From the IMG/VR virus record IMGVR_UViG_3300046690_000166, positions 1 to 46,877 of that record: a DNA stretch of 46,877 bases, one strand, 5' to 3'. A program made the translations under genes and the position numbers. This DNA is from a virus. Positions 1 to 6,627 of this stretch are shown here, piece by piece (the first letter of the stretch is position 1; each line of letters begins with the position of its first letter). The notes beneath the pieces are model-generated. The model searched no databases and was not told the DNA's origin. It was given only the letters and a program-made list of their open reading frames with translations.

Positions 1-25
1 AAAACGCCCGCATGGCGCGGGCGTT
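1..25 (-). terminator. Rho-independent terminator of the 3316-to-54 operon
   Basis: A perfect 9-bp stem (AACGCCCGC with GCGGGCGTT) around a 5-base loop. Read on the minus strand it is followed by TTTT. It lies just after the last gene of the leftmost minus-strand operon. The same hairpin appears at 46753-46775 because of the terminal overlap. In the circular molecule it separates this operon from the primase operon. Confidence 0.85.
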
Positions 26-127
26 GTATGTGCGGCAGGTAACGCTAATACTCTCATATGACACAAAGAGCGGCAATGGCGAACAGTAACGCAACATCGT
101 ATTCGTCGGCAATGGCGAAACCGATAG
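1..127. repeat. Left copy of 127-bp terminal overlap
   Basis: Identical to the last 127 bases of the window. The length equals a common maximal k-mer used in short-read assembly, and the repeat starts in the middle of a terminator hairpin rather than at a gene boundary. It is therefore most likely the overlap left when a circular graph was opened, not a biological terminal repeat. Unique genome length would be 46,750 bp. Confidence 0.95.
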
Positions 128-206
128 CAACGGATATGAAACCCATCGTCATCCACATCATTTTTCGCCCCGTTCGGAGTAGAAAAACCAACCGCATTGC
201 ATGCAT
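54..206 (-). CDS. Small predicted membrane protein
   Basis: About 50 residues, the last gene of its operon before the terminator. The C-terminal half is one long hydrophobic stretch (from GFISVAIGFAIA to the C-terminal ALCVI) with an acidic DEYD break, consistent with one or two membrane passes. The start is uncertain. The first ATG of the likely coding part has only a weak AAAG site. An alternative start at an ATG-ATG pair nearer the hydrophobic region, with a GGGGCG sequence upstream, would give about 35 residues. No family is recognised. Confidence 0.5.
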   Translation of the reverse strand: MHAMRLVFLLRTGRKMMWMTMGFISVAIGFAIADEYDVALLFAIAALCVI

Positions 207-252
207 TGTTTCTTTGCGTTTGGTGCGAAATAGTAACAACGCGGGCACTGTT

Positions 253-687
253 TCACAGGTCGTCACCGTCACCCGGCAGGTACGCCAACGGCGCGTCATG
301 CTCATAGGGCATTTGTTTAGTATGTTCCATGTCGCCCGCAAGACCCTGCCACGCAACAATGCTACCTTCGCGGTAAAAGATTGGTCCGTTGTGGAAAGTT
401 TCGCCGTTCCATGTCACGTACTGTTTGCACCAATTGCCGTTAGAGTAGCGCACGCGGTACGCACCGGGCCGGTACGGCTTGTATTCCGGGTAGTCGTACT
501 CTTGCGACAGGCGGGCAACCATCGCACCGGCTTTGACCAGGCAAATTGATTGATCCTGGTTCACCTGATGCACGGCGCCGCACACAACGCAATGTTGACG
601 CTGCGGCCCGTTCGATTTGATGTAAGACATGAAGTGAATAGATACCTTCATTGGCTCTTGGCATGTGTGGCAACTGTAATTAATCAC
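253..687 (-). CDS. Zinc-ribbon-like hypothetical protein
   Basis: 144 residues. Two CxxC pairs in the first 36 residues (SCHTC near residue 7 and CVVC near residue 34) suggest a structural zinc site. The rest (RVRYSNGNWCKQYVTWNGE and following) looks like a small beta-rich domain. It starts with GTG, inside a GTGA overlap with the stop codon of the preceding 38-codon gene, so translation is probably coupled. Function unknown. A role in host takeover is plausible from operon position only. Confidence 0.7.
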   Translation of the reverse strand: MINYSCHTCQEPMKVSIHFMSYIKSNGPQRQHCVVCGAVHQVNQDQSICLVKAGAMVARLSQEYDYPEYKPYRPGAYRVRYSNGNWCKQYVTWNGETFHNGPIFYREGSIVAWQGLAGDMEHTKQMPYEHDAPLAYLPGDGDDL

Positions 688-800
688 TTGCGCACCTCAT
701 GGCAACGACCAACATAAATGCCGCAGTGCGGGCAAGTTATCAGATGGTTTGAAATCCATCCACCGCAACCGGGGCAACGGGTGTAATCGTTGATTTTCAT
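684..800 (-). CDS. 38-residue double-CxxC zinc-ribbon protein
   Basis: The translation begins MKINDYTRCPGCGG and ends GRCHEVRK. It holds two CxxC knuckles (CPGC and CPHC), the pattern of a minimal rubredoxin-like zinc ribbon. Its ATG overlaps the stop of the upstream gene (ATGA) and its TGA overlaps the GTG of the downstream gene (GTGA). Couplings on both sides plus the zinc motif make it a real gene despite its size. Function unknown. Confidence 0.75.
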   Translation of the reverse strand: MKINDYTRCPGCGGWISNHLITCPHCGIYVGRCHEVRK

Positions 801-1012
801 TCTGTGTATTTATCCTTAACAAGTTGTTCGAGCAAATCACCAATATTGGGGATGCCTGCCGTACGCAACAACTGGCACGCACGTTCAAGCCCGGCAGCGC
901 GCCCCAACAGAAACCCGCGTTCATATGTGTCGTCGAGTGCCTTGGTGAAAAAGTCTTGGCGCGACGACGGCAGAATGTCACGCTTCGGTATAGGGGGCAA
1001 TGGCTTCATCAT
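797..1012 (-). CDS. Hypothetical protein, 71 residues
   Basis: A basic N-terminus is followed by a predicted helical segment (YERGFLLGRAAGLERACQLL and following) and an acidic C-terminus. It begins at an ATG-ATG pair inside the 3' end of the upstream gene (about 35-bp overlap), with no clear ribosome binding site, so reinitiation is likely. Its TGA overlaps the ATG of the next gene. No family recognised; possibly a small protein-protein adaptor. Confidence 0.6.
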   Translation of the reverse strand: MMKPLPPIPKRDILPSSRQDFFTKALDDTYERGFLLGRAAGLERACQLLRTAGIPNIGDLLEQLVKDKYTE

Positions 1013-1424
1013 AGTAAGTGGCGAACGCATAACAGACGGCCCGGCGCAAAGCAATTGCGGTGTTGGGGTGGAAATCCTGAAACCATTTCGACGCGCCAAT
1101 CTGCACGCGCACGTCACCGACACTAAAGACGCTGCGCACAATGAGCGGGGCGCGGGTAGTACCGACGTATTCAGGCGGCGACGCTTCATGATTGAATACC
1201 GGCTCAACAAACCCGAACATTCGCGCGTGGCCCAACAGTTCGAGCGCGTGCAAGGTGACGTTTTCCGGGTCGAAATAATACAGGTCGCCGCCGTCGAACT
1301 TGACGCGCAACTGTTCGCCGTCATTGCTGATTTGAACCGTTGCGCCGACCGCAAGCGCTGACTTTGCCGCGCGTTGCATGTGCTGCGGCAGTTTCGTTGC
1401 GGATTTGATTTCACTTGATTGCAT
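978..1424 (-). CDS. Hypothetical protein, 148 residues
   Basis: The start is placed at the ATG opening with MQSSEIKSATKL, which overlaps the end of the XRE gene by 14 bp. An upstream in-frame extension has poor composition. The centre (GEQLRVKFDGGDLYYFDPEN) looks like a small beta-sheet domain. I do not recognise a family. Operon position, directly after the HTH gene, suggests early expression. Confidence 0.65.
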   Translation of the reverse strand: MQSSEIKSATKLPQHMQRAAKSALAVGATVQISNDGEQLRVKFDGGDLYYFDPENVTLHALELLGHARMFGFVEPVFNHEASPPEYVGTTRAPLIVRSVFSVGDVRVQIGASKWFQDFHPNTAIALRRAVCYAFATYYDEAIAPYTEA

Positions 1425-1632
1425 AGTTGCCCCCATAGGCAAGGTAATCACACGACACGTCGAGCGCTTTTGCAATGTCGATGAATATAAACATGTTGGT
1501 TGCGTGCCGCCCGCTTTCAAGATTGCCAATTGCGCCGTAATCGACACGTACGAGTTTGGCAAGGTCGCGTTGAGATAGACCCCGCAATTTACGCACACGA
1601 GCGATGCGCCGCCCAATTGTTTCGTTGTTCAT
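1411..1632 (-). CDS. XRE-family helix-turn-helix regulator
   Basis: 73 residues forming one HTH_3 (Cro/CI-type) domain. The conserved core runs from IGRRIARVRKLRGLSQ through the recognition helix region (YGAIGNLESGR) to DIAKALDVSCDYLAYG. There is no additional oligomerisation or cleavage domain, so it resembles Cro rather than a full CI repressor. It is coupled to its upstream neighbour by an ATGA overlap. It is one of two candidates for the protein that binds the CGTTASTAACG sites. Its own operon promoter (3349-3378) carries a half-site, which would allow autoregulation. Domain assignment is firm; the target is inference. Confidence 0.9.
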   Translation of the reverse strand: MNNETIGRRIARVRKLRGLSQRDLAKLVRVDYGAIGNLESGRHATNMFIFIDIAKALDVSCDYLAYGGNYAIK

Positions 1633-1820
1633 TGCTTCGGCAAACGCGCATGGTGCCCGTCATACCATGAGTAAGGCGGGCGGATTGTGAACGGCGCCAG
1701 TTTCCATGCGGTGAACCCCGGCGCATCGGGGCGCCTGTGACGCACGAACCAAACGCCGTCATCACGTTGCGCGCATTGCTTGCGCGCCGGGGTGCCCATA
1801 TTGAAAACTGGCGCTTTCAT
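1629..1820 (-). CDS. Hypothetical protein, 63 residues
   Basis: Begins MKAPVFNMGTPARKQ and is rich in aromatic residues toward the end (WKLAPFTIRPPYSWYDG). The start is the first ATG after the stop of the preceding small gene (TAACATG junction). The stop overlaps the start of the XRE gene (ATGA). No family recognised. Confidence 0.65.
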   Translation of the reverse strand: MKAPVFNMGTPARKQCAQRDDGVWFVRHRRPDAPGFTAWKLAPFTIRPPYSWYDGHHARLPKQ

Positions 1821-1821
1821 G

Positions 1822-1977
1822 TTAGCGAGTGCCTGGAATGGGCGCGATTTTGACGGAACGCACGCCGGGGTTTTCCAGCATGTTAGCCGCCATATCAAAC
1901 GCTTCGTCGCGTGTCTTGTAGAACATCGCGAGCGGGCACATGTGCTTACTGTGATACTTGACGACGACTTTAAACAT
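1822..1977 (-). CDS. Hypothetical protein, 51 residues
   Basis: The translation MFKVVVKYHSKHMCPLAMFY continues to KIAPIPGTR. A beta-strand start followed by a helix containing TRDEAFDMAANML suggests a small alpha/beta protein. It overlaps the upstream gene by 8 bp and is followed 1 bp later by the next ATG, as in the rest of this tightly packed operon. Function unknown. Confidence 0.65.
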   Translation of the reverse strand: MFKVVVKYHSKHMCPLAMFYKTRDEAFDMAANMLENPGVRSVKIAPIPGTR

Positions 1978-2779
1978 TGCGCACCCCTGCAACACTGATG
2001 GTTTGTTTGATGATGTGTTTGCCTTGCGGCCCCGACAGATGACGACGAATCCATTTCAACGCTTCGGGCCGGGTTGCGAAATTCCCAACAAAAGTGTCGT
2101 CACCGTGAATATCAGGTTCGGCGTATTGCACAAGCGCCATGAACGGCCCGACGCGCCGGGGTGTACCTTGTGTCTTGCGCGCTTGCTTGGCGATACGGTT
2201 CGCCGCGTGCCTGATGCGCTCTTGTGCTGCGGCGTCGAAGTCGTCAAACGGATAATCAACGCCCTTCATTCCGCGCTCGTCGCCGTATATACGAAAGTTG
2301 CGCAACCGGTCAAGTTCAGCTTTAACCGGCGCAAACATTTCTTCACGCGACATCGGCACCGTATCGGGCGTAACCGGTTCGAGCGCACCCCATGTCACAC
2401 CTTCAAACGCGCGACTTTCGACGACCGCACGGCCCAACACCTGATTGCGCAAGCCGCTAAATTCGTCACCGGCAGGTATCGCAACGGTCGCGACAACCGT
2501 ACGGTCAGGACCGGCCGCGACATCGACAACGGCAACGTTAGTGCCAACCGTTGCATCAGCATCAACCGCAAAGCCGTGAACCGGATGCGCATTGCCGTTT
2601 TCGATACAACCGATGATAGCGCGCATTTCGTTGAGCAAAGCAGGATAGCCGCCACGCTCGAACGATACGCCAGTTGAATGCGTTGCCTTGTATCGACGGT
2701 CAACGGTGACGATTTTAAAACCGTTTTCATCAGCGAAACGGCGCGCGGCTTGTGACGGGGTAAGTTGTGCTTCAATCAT
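1970..2779 (-). CDS. Hypothetical protein, 269 residues
   Basis: The longest gene of the leftmost early operon. The N-terminal part (through NEMRAIIGCIENGNAHPVHG) looks like a small regulatory or binding domain. The middle is acidic with SREEMFAPVKAELDRLRNF. The C-terminal part (GNFATRPEALKWIRRHL) resembles a compact domain. No catalytic motif is visible and no family is recognised. It follows the exported-protein gene by 15 bp and has only a weak ribosome binding site. Confidence 0.7.
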   Translation of the reverse strand: MIEAQLTPSQAARRFADENGFKIVTVDRRYKATHSTGVSFERGGYPALLNEMRAIIGCIENGNAHPVHGFAVDADATVGTNVAVVDVAAGPDRTVVATVAIPAGDEFSGLRNQVLGRAVVESRAFEGVTWGALEPVTPDTVPMSREEMFAPVKAELDRLRNFRIYGDERGMKGVDYPFDDFDAAAQERIRHAANRIAKQARKTQGTPRRVGPFMALVQYAEPDIHGDDTFVGNFATRPEALKWIRRHLSGPQGKHIIKQTISVAGVRNV

Positions 2780-2794
2780 GATGGGCTCGTTTGA

Positions 2795-3316
2795 TTAGTT
2801 GAATTGTGCGGCGTCGCGTTCGTTACATGCGCGCTGCGTCTTGGGGTCGTCGCCGCTGTTACCGCGACATTGAACGTTGAGCGCTTTGACCGGCTTGAAT
2901 GCATGCAACGGCCATTTATCCCAACCATAAGCGCCCAAATCGAAATACTCGACAGTCTGCGTCTTGCGCGTGCCGGTCGGGTCGAATTTCCAGCAACCGC
3001 CCTGTATGAACTGGTTATGCGAGTCATACACGCCGTACGTGTGCATATGGTCGCGCCGTGCCGCATCGCCCGCGCAAAAGTTGGCAAACAACACAATGCG
3101 GTTGCCGAACGCGTTATAGCCGACAAGTACCGGTTGGGTTTGTTCGCTGATTGACGGCCAGTTGGCATCGTTCGGCACGTCTTGCGCGAACGCCGGTTGC
3201 GTCGTCACGAGCACGGCAACCATTGCAACGCAGAACGCAACACCGTGCCACTTGTCCATCAGGTACGCGAACAGGAACAGCGCGGCACAACACAGGATCA
3301 ACAGGGCGTAAATCAT
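2795..3316 (-). CDS. Exported or membrane-anchored cysteine-containing protein
   Basis: 173 residues, first gene of its operon. The start ATG has a good GGAGA site 6 bases upstream. Residues 1-45 hold two hydrophobic stretches (IYALLILCCAALFLFAYL and VAFCVAMVAVLVTT), the second ending in a signal-peptidase-like AFA/QD site. The mature part is soluble with cysteines spaced as for disulfides (NFCAGD, GGCWKF, VQCRGN, RACNE), suggesting a periplasmic location. Early expression of an envelope protein fits superinfection exclusion, but that is inference. Confidence 0.7.
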   Translation of the reverse strand: MIYALLILCCAALFLFAYLMDKWHGVAFCVAMVAVLVTTQPAFAQDVPNDANWPSISEQTQPVLVGYNAFGNRIVLFANFCAGDAARRDHMHTYGVYDSHNQFIQGGCWKFDPTGTRKTQTVEYFDLGAYGWDKWPLHAFKPVKALNVQCRGNSGDDPKTQRACNERDAAQFN

Positions 3317-3348
3317 TTTGTTCTCCGTTTGGGTTGACAACGGAACAG

Positions 3349-3378
3349 ATTCTAAAACCGTTACTTTCTCTGCGTCAA
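3349..3378 (-). promoter_or_regulatory. Early promoter with AGTAACGG half-operator
   Basis: Read on the minus strand: -35 TTGACG, an 18-bp spacer containing AAGTAACGGTT, then -10 TAGAAT. It is placed about 35 bp upstream of the exported-protein ATG. The spacer carries the right half of the CGTTASTAACG palindrome in the same register relative to the -10 box as the other early promoters. Confidence 0.75.
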
Positions 3379-3388
3379 GCATTAAATG

Positions 3389-3410
3389 AAAAAGGGCGCC
3401 GAAGCGCCCC
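3389..3410 (-). terminator. Terminator with TTCG loop after the TetR-like gene
   Basis: Minus strand reads GGGCGC-TTCG-GCGCCC followed by TTTTT. It closes the helicase-nuclease-TetR operon and directly precedes the next promoter. Confidence 0.9.
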
Positions 3411-3433
3411 GATGGTCTGCATGTGCCGCCCGG

Positions 3434-3745
3434 TCAATGCGACAGTTCGCGCCACAGTGAGGTGACTTCGCGCCGTAGCTTGCCGGGCATGTCGGGCATG
3501 TCATAGTGCACCATTGCAGCGGCAAGCGTCTTTGCGTCTTTCTGTTCTACGGCATGTTCGAGCACGGCACCGCGCAACCCTTCGCGCCCACCAAAGTAGC
3601 GGTTTAGCAGACCGTCAGATACGGCCGTACGCCGTGCCACTTCGGCCCGCGTAACCTTGCGGATACCCTTGGTTCGGGCGATTTCGTAACCTACCGCGAC
3701 GAGTTGCGCGGTTCGTTCCGCTGCGGTCATTCGTTCATTTGCCAT
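3434..3745 (-). CDS. TetR-type helix-turn-helix protein
   Basis: 103 residues. A TetR_N-like HTH lies at roughly residues 10-55, with the signature VTRAEVARRTAVSDGLLNRYFGG. In TetR proteins this region is the scaffold plus recognition helix, followed by the YxxF-type helix-4 start. The ligand-binding half normally 130 or more residues long is reduced to about 45 residues, so it is a minimal TetR. The ATG has a GGAG site about 11 bases upstream; an upstream in-frame extension is disfavoured. It is the last gene of the helicase operon, whose promoter overlaps an exact CGTTACTAACG palindrome, so it is a good candidate for that operator's binding protein (inference). Confidence 0.85.
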   Translation of the reverse strand: MANERMTAAERTAQLVAVGYEIARTKGIRKVTRAEVARRTAVSDGLLNRYFGGREGLRGAVLEHAVEQKDAKTLAAAMVHYDMPDMPGKLRREVTSLWRELSH

Positions 3746-3786
3746 GCTTTTGTCACTCCGTAAGTAATAGTTTGGGTGTTGCGATG

Positions 3787-4281
3787 TTACAGGGAACCCG
3801 GCCCGGTTGCAAACTTCGCGTCGCAACCGTCAGCAAGGGCAAGATTGATAAACGCCAGTTGCGCCGCTTCGTGTTTGTCGCCGCGATACACCCAACCTTC
3901 GTGTTTCACTTCGACCATGCACGCTTGACCAATGACGGAACCGACCATTTCGGGCGTAATCAGGCGACGGCGCCAACCGACCAAATCGGGCGATTTCAAA
4001 ACCTCGTTGACTTGCTTCGATTCGTTCGCGAGCCCATACCGCACCTGTCGGCCCGACTCGTCAACGTATGCGCCGCTATTGTTGCGGAATAGCCTGATGC
4101 GTAGGTTTGCCGCTTCAAGCCGAATAAGCGCCTGTTGGCGCCCTTCGCTGCCGGGCGGGGTGCCGATGCCCAACTCGTGCGTTTGTACGCCTATCTCGCA
4201 CGGTTCAATGCCCATTCGTCGCTTTAGCTCTGCAACTGCGGCAGGCGCCACGCCGTATTCACGCGCCCAATCGTCAATCAT
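3787..4281 (-). CDS. VRR-NUC-type nuclease (PD-(D/E)XK fold)
   Basis: 164 residues. The C-terminal 100 residues match the VRR-NUC pattern: RLFRNNSGA, SPDLVGW with candidate acidic residue D99, VEVKHEGW with E124 and K126, and AAQLAF with Q141. The metal ligands and lysine of the PD-(D/E)XK core are present. Such phage proteins act as structure-specific or resolvase-like nucleases. The N-terminal 55 residues contain an HTH-like stretch (EYGVAPAAVAELKRRMG) that may bind DNA. It sits downstream of the helicase in one operon. Confidence 0.8.
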   Translation of the reverse strand: MIDDWAREYGVAPAAVAELKRRMGIEPCEIGVQTHELGIGTPPGSEGRQQALIRLEAANLRIRLFRNNSGAYVDESGRQVRYGLANESKQVNEVLKSPDLVGWRRRLITPEMVGSVIGQACMVEVKHEGWVYRGDKHEAAQLAFINLALADGCDAKFATGPGSL

Positions 4282-4472
4282 TTATCGCCGTCCCTGACAT
4301 GTTCTAGTTGATTTGTAGCGTCAACAAGTGCCAAGAATTGTGCATCATGATCGTTCAACAGTTGCAGCAAGTCGCGCTTGTCAACGCTGATGCGATGCTC
4401 GCGCGGCGCAACCGGCGTATCTTCCTGCACCGGTTGACATTGACGGCGCAAGCGGGATAGATGGGTACTCAT
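4278..4472 (-). CDS. Hypothetical protein, 64 residues
   Basis: A basic N-terminus and an acidic, helical C-terminus (LLQLLNDHDAQFLALVDATNQL). Coupled by ATGA overlaps to the genes on both sides, between the helicase operon's 102-residue protein and the nuclease. No family recognised. Confidence 0.65.
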   Translation of the reverse strand: MSTHLSRLRRQCQPVQEDTPVAPREHRISVDKRDLLQLLNDHDAQFLALVDATNQLEHVRDGDK

Positions 4473-4777
4473 GCGCGCACCTTGCCCGCACGGTCATTCA
4501 TGCGCGCCGTGAATGATGCGTGGTTGCGCTTGCGCGACATGGCGCGGCGTTGGTGACGGGTTGGCCGTACGTACGTCGGCGCCATTTGCGGCAGCACTTC
4601 AAGATCCAACACGCCCATGTTGCGCAACTGTTCGTCGAGCGGTCCAAGTTGGGCGCGCACTTCGTTAAAGCGCGCGGGGCTAATGTTCGCCTGTTTGAGC
4701 GCGTGCGCCAGTGTGGCGCGCAGTTGCTTTAGCACTCTGATTACATCATCACGATTCGGTACGGGCGGGGTTGTCAT
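4469..4777 (-). CDS. Hypothetical protein, 102 residues
   Basis: A helical N-terminal region (VIRVLKQLRATLAHALKQAN and following) and a strongly basic C-terminal tail with several KR pairs, suggesting nucleic-acid contact. Its start overlaps the helicase stop by 4 bp. The ribosome binding site is TTGGAG. An exact operator-like palindrome lies in the helicase 3' end just upstream. Function unknown. Confidence 0.65.
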   Translation of the reverse strand: MTTPPVPNRDDVIRVLKQLRATLAHALKQANISPARFNEVRAQLGPLDEQLRNMGVLDLEVLPQMAPTYVRPTRHQRRAMSRKRNHASFTARMNDRAGKVRA

Positions 4778-6534
4778 GCTGGCTCCAATTCGTTAGTAAC
4801 GGTGATACTGTCGGGAATTCTAACACCGCGCTTTGTGATGTCATCAATTATTCGTTTGCGCAACTCGTCGGCGTCGGCCGTGCCAAGCGTCAACACCTGT
4901 TTCGCGTCGATGCCGAACATGAACCATAGGCGCCTGTAATTCACCTTGTCATCGTCGCCGCCATGCGTTGAATACCAAAACGCGAGCACTTCGCGCAACC
5001 GGTGTTGTGCTGCCTGCCGGTTCATATGGTTGCGTATGCCTGCAACATGCGCCGCACCTGACAGATTTGGCGCCGGGCCGTCGATGCGTTGTTGCTCGAC
5101 GAAGTATTGCGCCAGTATGGCCGGGTCAATTTGCGTAATGTCGCCGTCAACCTGTGCCGGGCCGCCGCGTTCACCAGGGGGCGGGGCGGCAGTGCCGCAG
5201 TATGGGCACGCGTCGTAAATGCGTTCGTATGGGAAAGCGCAAATAGGGTTAAGACATACGCGCATGGGGATTCCGTCATCAGCCGACGCTTTGCGTTTGG
5301 TGCCCGCGTCGAGCGACCAAAGGCGCGGTTTATCGGGCGGGCCGTTGTGACGGTAAAAGTTGCTCGCATGGTCGAAGATAAACGCAAAGGGCTTGCCGCT
5401 GTTTGCGATGTGCGCGAGTCGTTGCGCCGGGGCGTACGTATCCCATGCGCCCGCTAACATTTGCGAAATCATCAAACGAAGCGCACGGCCCCACATTTGC
5501 GCATACAGGCTGAAAGATGCGGTCGGCCGTGCGAACGACACGCATTCGATTGCGGGCAAGTCGAACCCTTCGCCAAACAGGTCAACGTTCACGAGTTGCC
5601 ACAGTTCACGGTTTTTAAACTTGCGAATCGTCGCGCGGCGCACGCTTTCATCGTCGTCGCCGGTCAGCAGTGCAGCGGGTACGCCTGCCCGGTTGAATGC
5701 GTCGGTGATTTCGCGGGCCGATTCAATATCGACGGCGAACGTAACACCTAGTTTGCCGCGTGCGTATTTGATGTATGTATCGACAACATCGCCAACGATC
5801 TTTTTCGACTTGTGTACGGCTTCGCGCAACCGTTCCGGTGAGAAATCGCCCGATGCACTCAACGGCACGCCGTCAAGTTCCAAGTCTGACGGCGGCACGC
5901 AAAACACCTTGTAATCTGTCAGATAGCCGTTATCGATCAACCAACGCATCGGCGGCCCTTCAACCAACGCATCGGCAATGCCATGCGCGTGACGGCCCAA
6001 CCCTTTTTTATCGGCACGTACTGGCGTCGCGGTCGGCAGCAACACGCGCGTATTCGGGAACAGTTCGACCGATTTGCCCCATTTATTCTCTCGCAAGACG
6101 TGGTGCGCTTCGTCAATGAACAGCATACCAACCGTGTTGGCCCATGTATCGAGCCCGGTACGTTTGTTGATGGTATCGACCGATGCAACACGCCACGGCG
6201 CGCGGGCGTTATAGAATGTGCGTCCAAACTCTTCAACGTGGTTGGCGACAATCCCTTTGATTACTTTCTCTGACGCAATCAGACCGTGCGGCACTTCCTC
6301 GCGCGCCAGTTGTTGCGATATCTGACCGACCAATTCGCCACGGTGCGCAATGGCGCAACCGGCAGGATAGCGGGCATCACGCGGCGCCGCTGCATGGTCG
6401 CGGGCAAACGAGCCCATAATCACGGTTTTGCCGCCCCCGGTTGATAGTTGCATCATTACTGCCGTTGCCCCGTCATCGAACGCCGCGTTGGCGTCATCTT
6501 TCAACTTCTGCTGAAATCCCCGCAAGTTCGACAA
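4774..6534 (-). CDS. DEAH-box superfamily 2 helicase with C-terminal zinc finger
   Basis: 586 residues. The order is Walker A STGGGKT (31-37), DEAH (141-144), TAT motif III (168-170), a second RecA domain with LFGEGFDLPAIE, motif VI QMWGRALR (about 346-353), then a C-terminal zinc knuckle (CLNPIC and CPYC). This is the SSL2/RecQ-like restriction-helicase layout common in phages, where it supports replication or recombination. The start is TTG, chosen because AGGAGA lies 7 bases upstream and no ATG occurs before residue 27. It is the first gene of its operon and diverges from the replication operon. Confidence 0.93.
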   Translation of the reverse strand: MSNLRGFQQKLKDDANAAFDDGATAVMMQLSTGGGKTVIMGSFARDHAAAPRDARYPAGCAIAHRGELVGQISQQLAREEVPHGLIASEKVIKGIVANHVEEFGRTFYNARAPWRVASVDTINKRTGLDTWANTVGMLFIDEAHHVLRENKWGKSVELFPNTRVLLPTATPVRADKKGLGRHAHGIADALVEGPPMRWLIDNGYLTDYKVFCVPPSDLELDGVPLSASGDFSPERLREAVHKSKKIVGDVVDTYIKYARGKLGVTFAVDIESAREITDAFNRAGVPAALLTGDDDESVRRATIRKFKNRELWQLVNVDLFGEGFDLPAIECVSFARPTASFSLYAQMWGRALRLMISQMLAGAWDTYAPAQRLAHIANSGKPFAFIFDHASNFYRHNGPPDKPRLWSLDAGTKRKASADDGIPMRVCLNPICAFPYERIYDACPYCGTAAPPPGERGGPAQVDGDITQIDPAILAQYFVEQQRIDGPAPNLSGAAHVAGIRNHMNRQAAQHRLREVLAFWYSTHGGDDDKVNYRRLWFMFGIDAKQVLTLGTADADELRKRIIDDITKRGVRIPDSITVTNELEPA

Positions 6535-6554
6535 AATTATTTCTCCTTTGGTAG

Positions 6555-6583
6555 TTGCAAAAACGTTAGTAACGAATCATACT
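6555..6583 (+). promoter_or_regulatory. Promoter of the plus-strand replication operon
   Basis: -35 TTGCAA, 17-bp spacer, -10 CATACT, placing the start about 6590, roughly 38 bases before the first ATG. The spacer contains the exact CGTTAGTAACG palindrome. Confidence 0.75.
6564..6574. promoter_or_regulatory. Operator palindrome shared by divergent promoters
   Basis: Exact CGTTAGTAACG. It is inside the spacer of the plus-strand replication promoter. It also lies 1 base past the -10 box of the minus-strand helicase promoter, over its probable start site. One bound dimer could block both promoters. Confidence 0.75.
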
Positions 6584-6605
6584 CTGTTCCGTCGTACCCC
6601 ATCAA
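6576..6605 (-). promoter_or_regulatory. Promoter of the helicase operon
   Basis: On the minus strand: -35 TTGATG, 18-bp spacer, -10 TATGAT. The start site would fall within the CGTTACTAACG operator. The leader to the TTG start is about 35 bases and contains the AGGAGA ribosome binding site. Confidence 0.65.
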
Positions 6606-6627
6606 CAACACTTTGCAGGTAAAACAA

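Noticed and set aside
24-51. Plus-strand promoter-like TTGTAT-16-TAATAC
   Set aside because: No plus-strand gene follows; it lies over the terminator and the end of a minus-strand gene.
1-127. True direct terminal repeats
   Set aside because: Length equals a standard assembler k value and the boundary falls in a hairpin and gene, so an assembly overlap is more likely.
697-981. 94-codon minus-strand frame
   Set aside because: Arg/Ser-rich shadow of the coupled 71- and 38-codon genes.
804-1361. 185-codon plus-strand open frame in the leftmost region
   Set aside because: Overlaps several coupled minus-strand genes with better composition and start signals.
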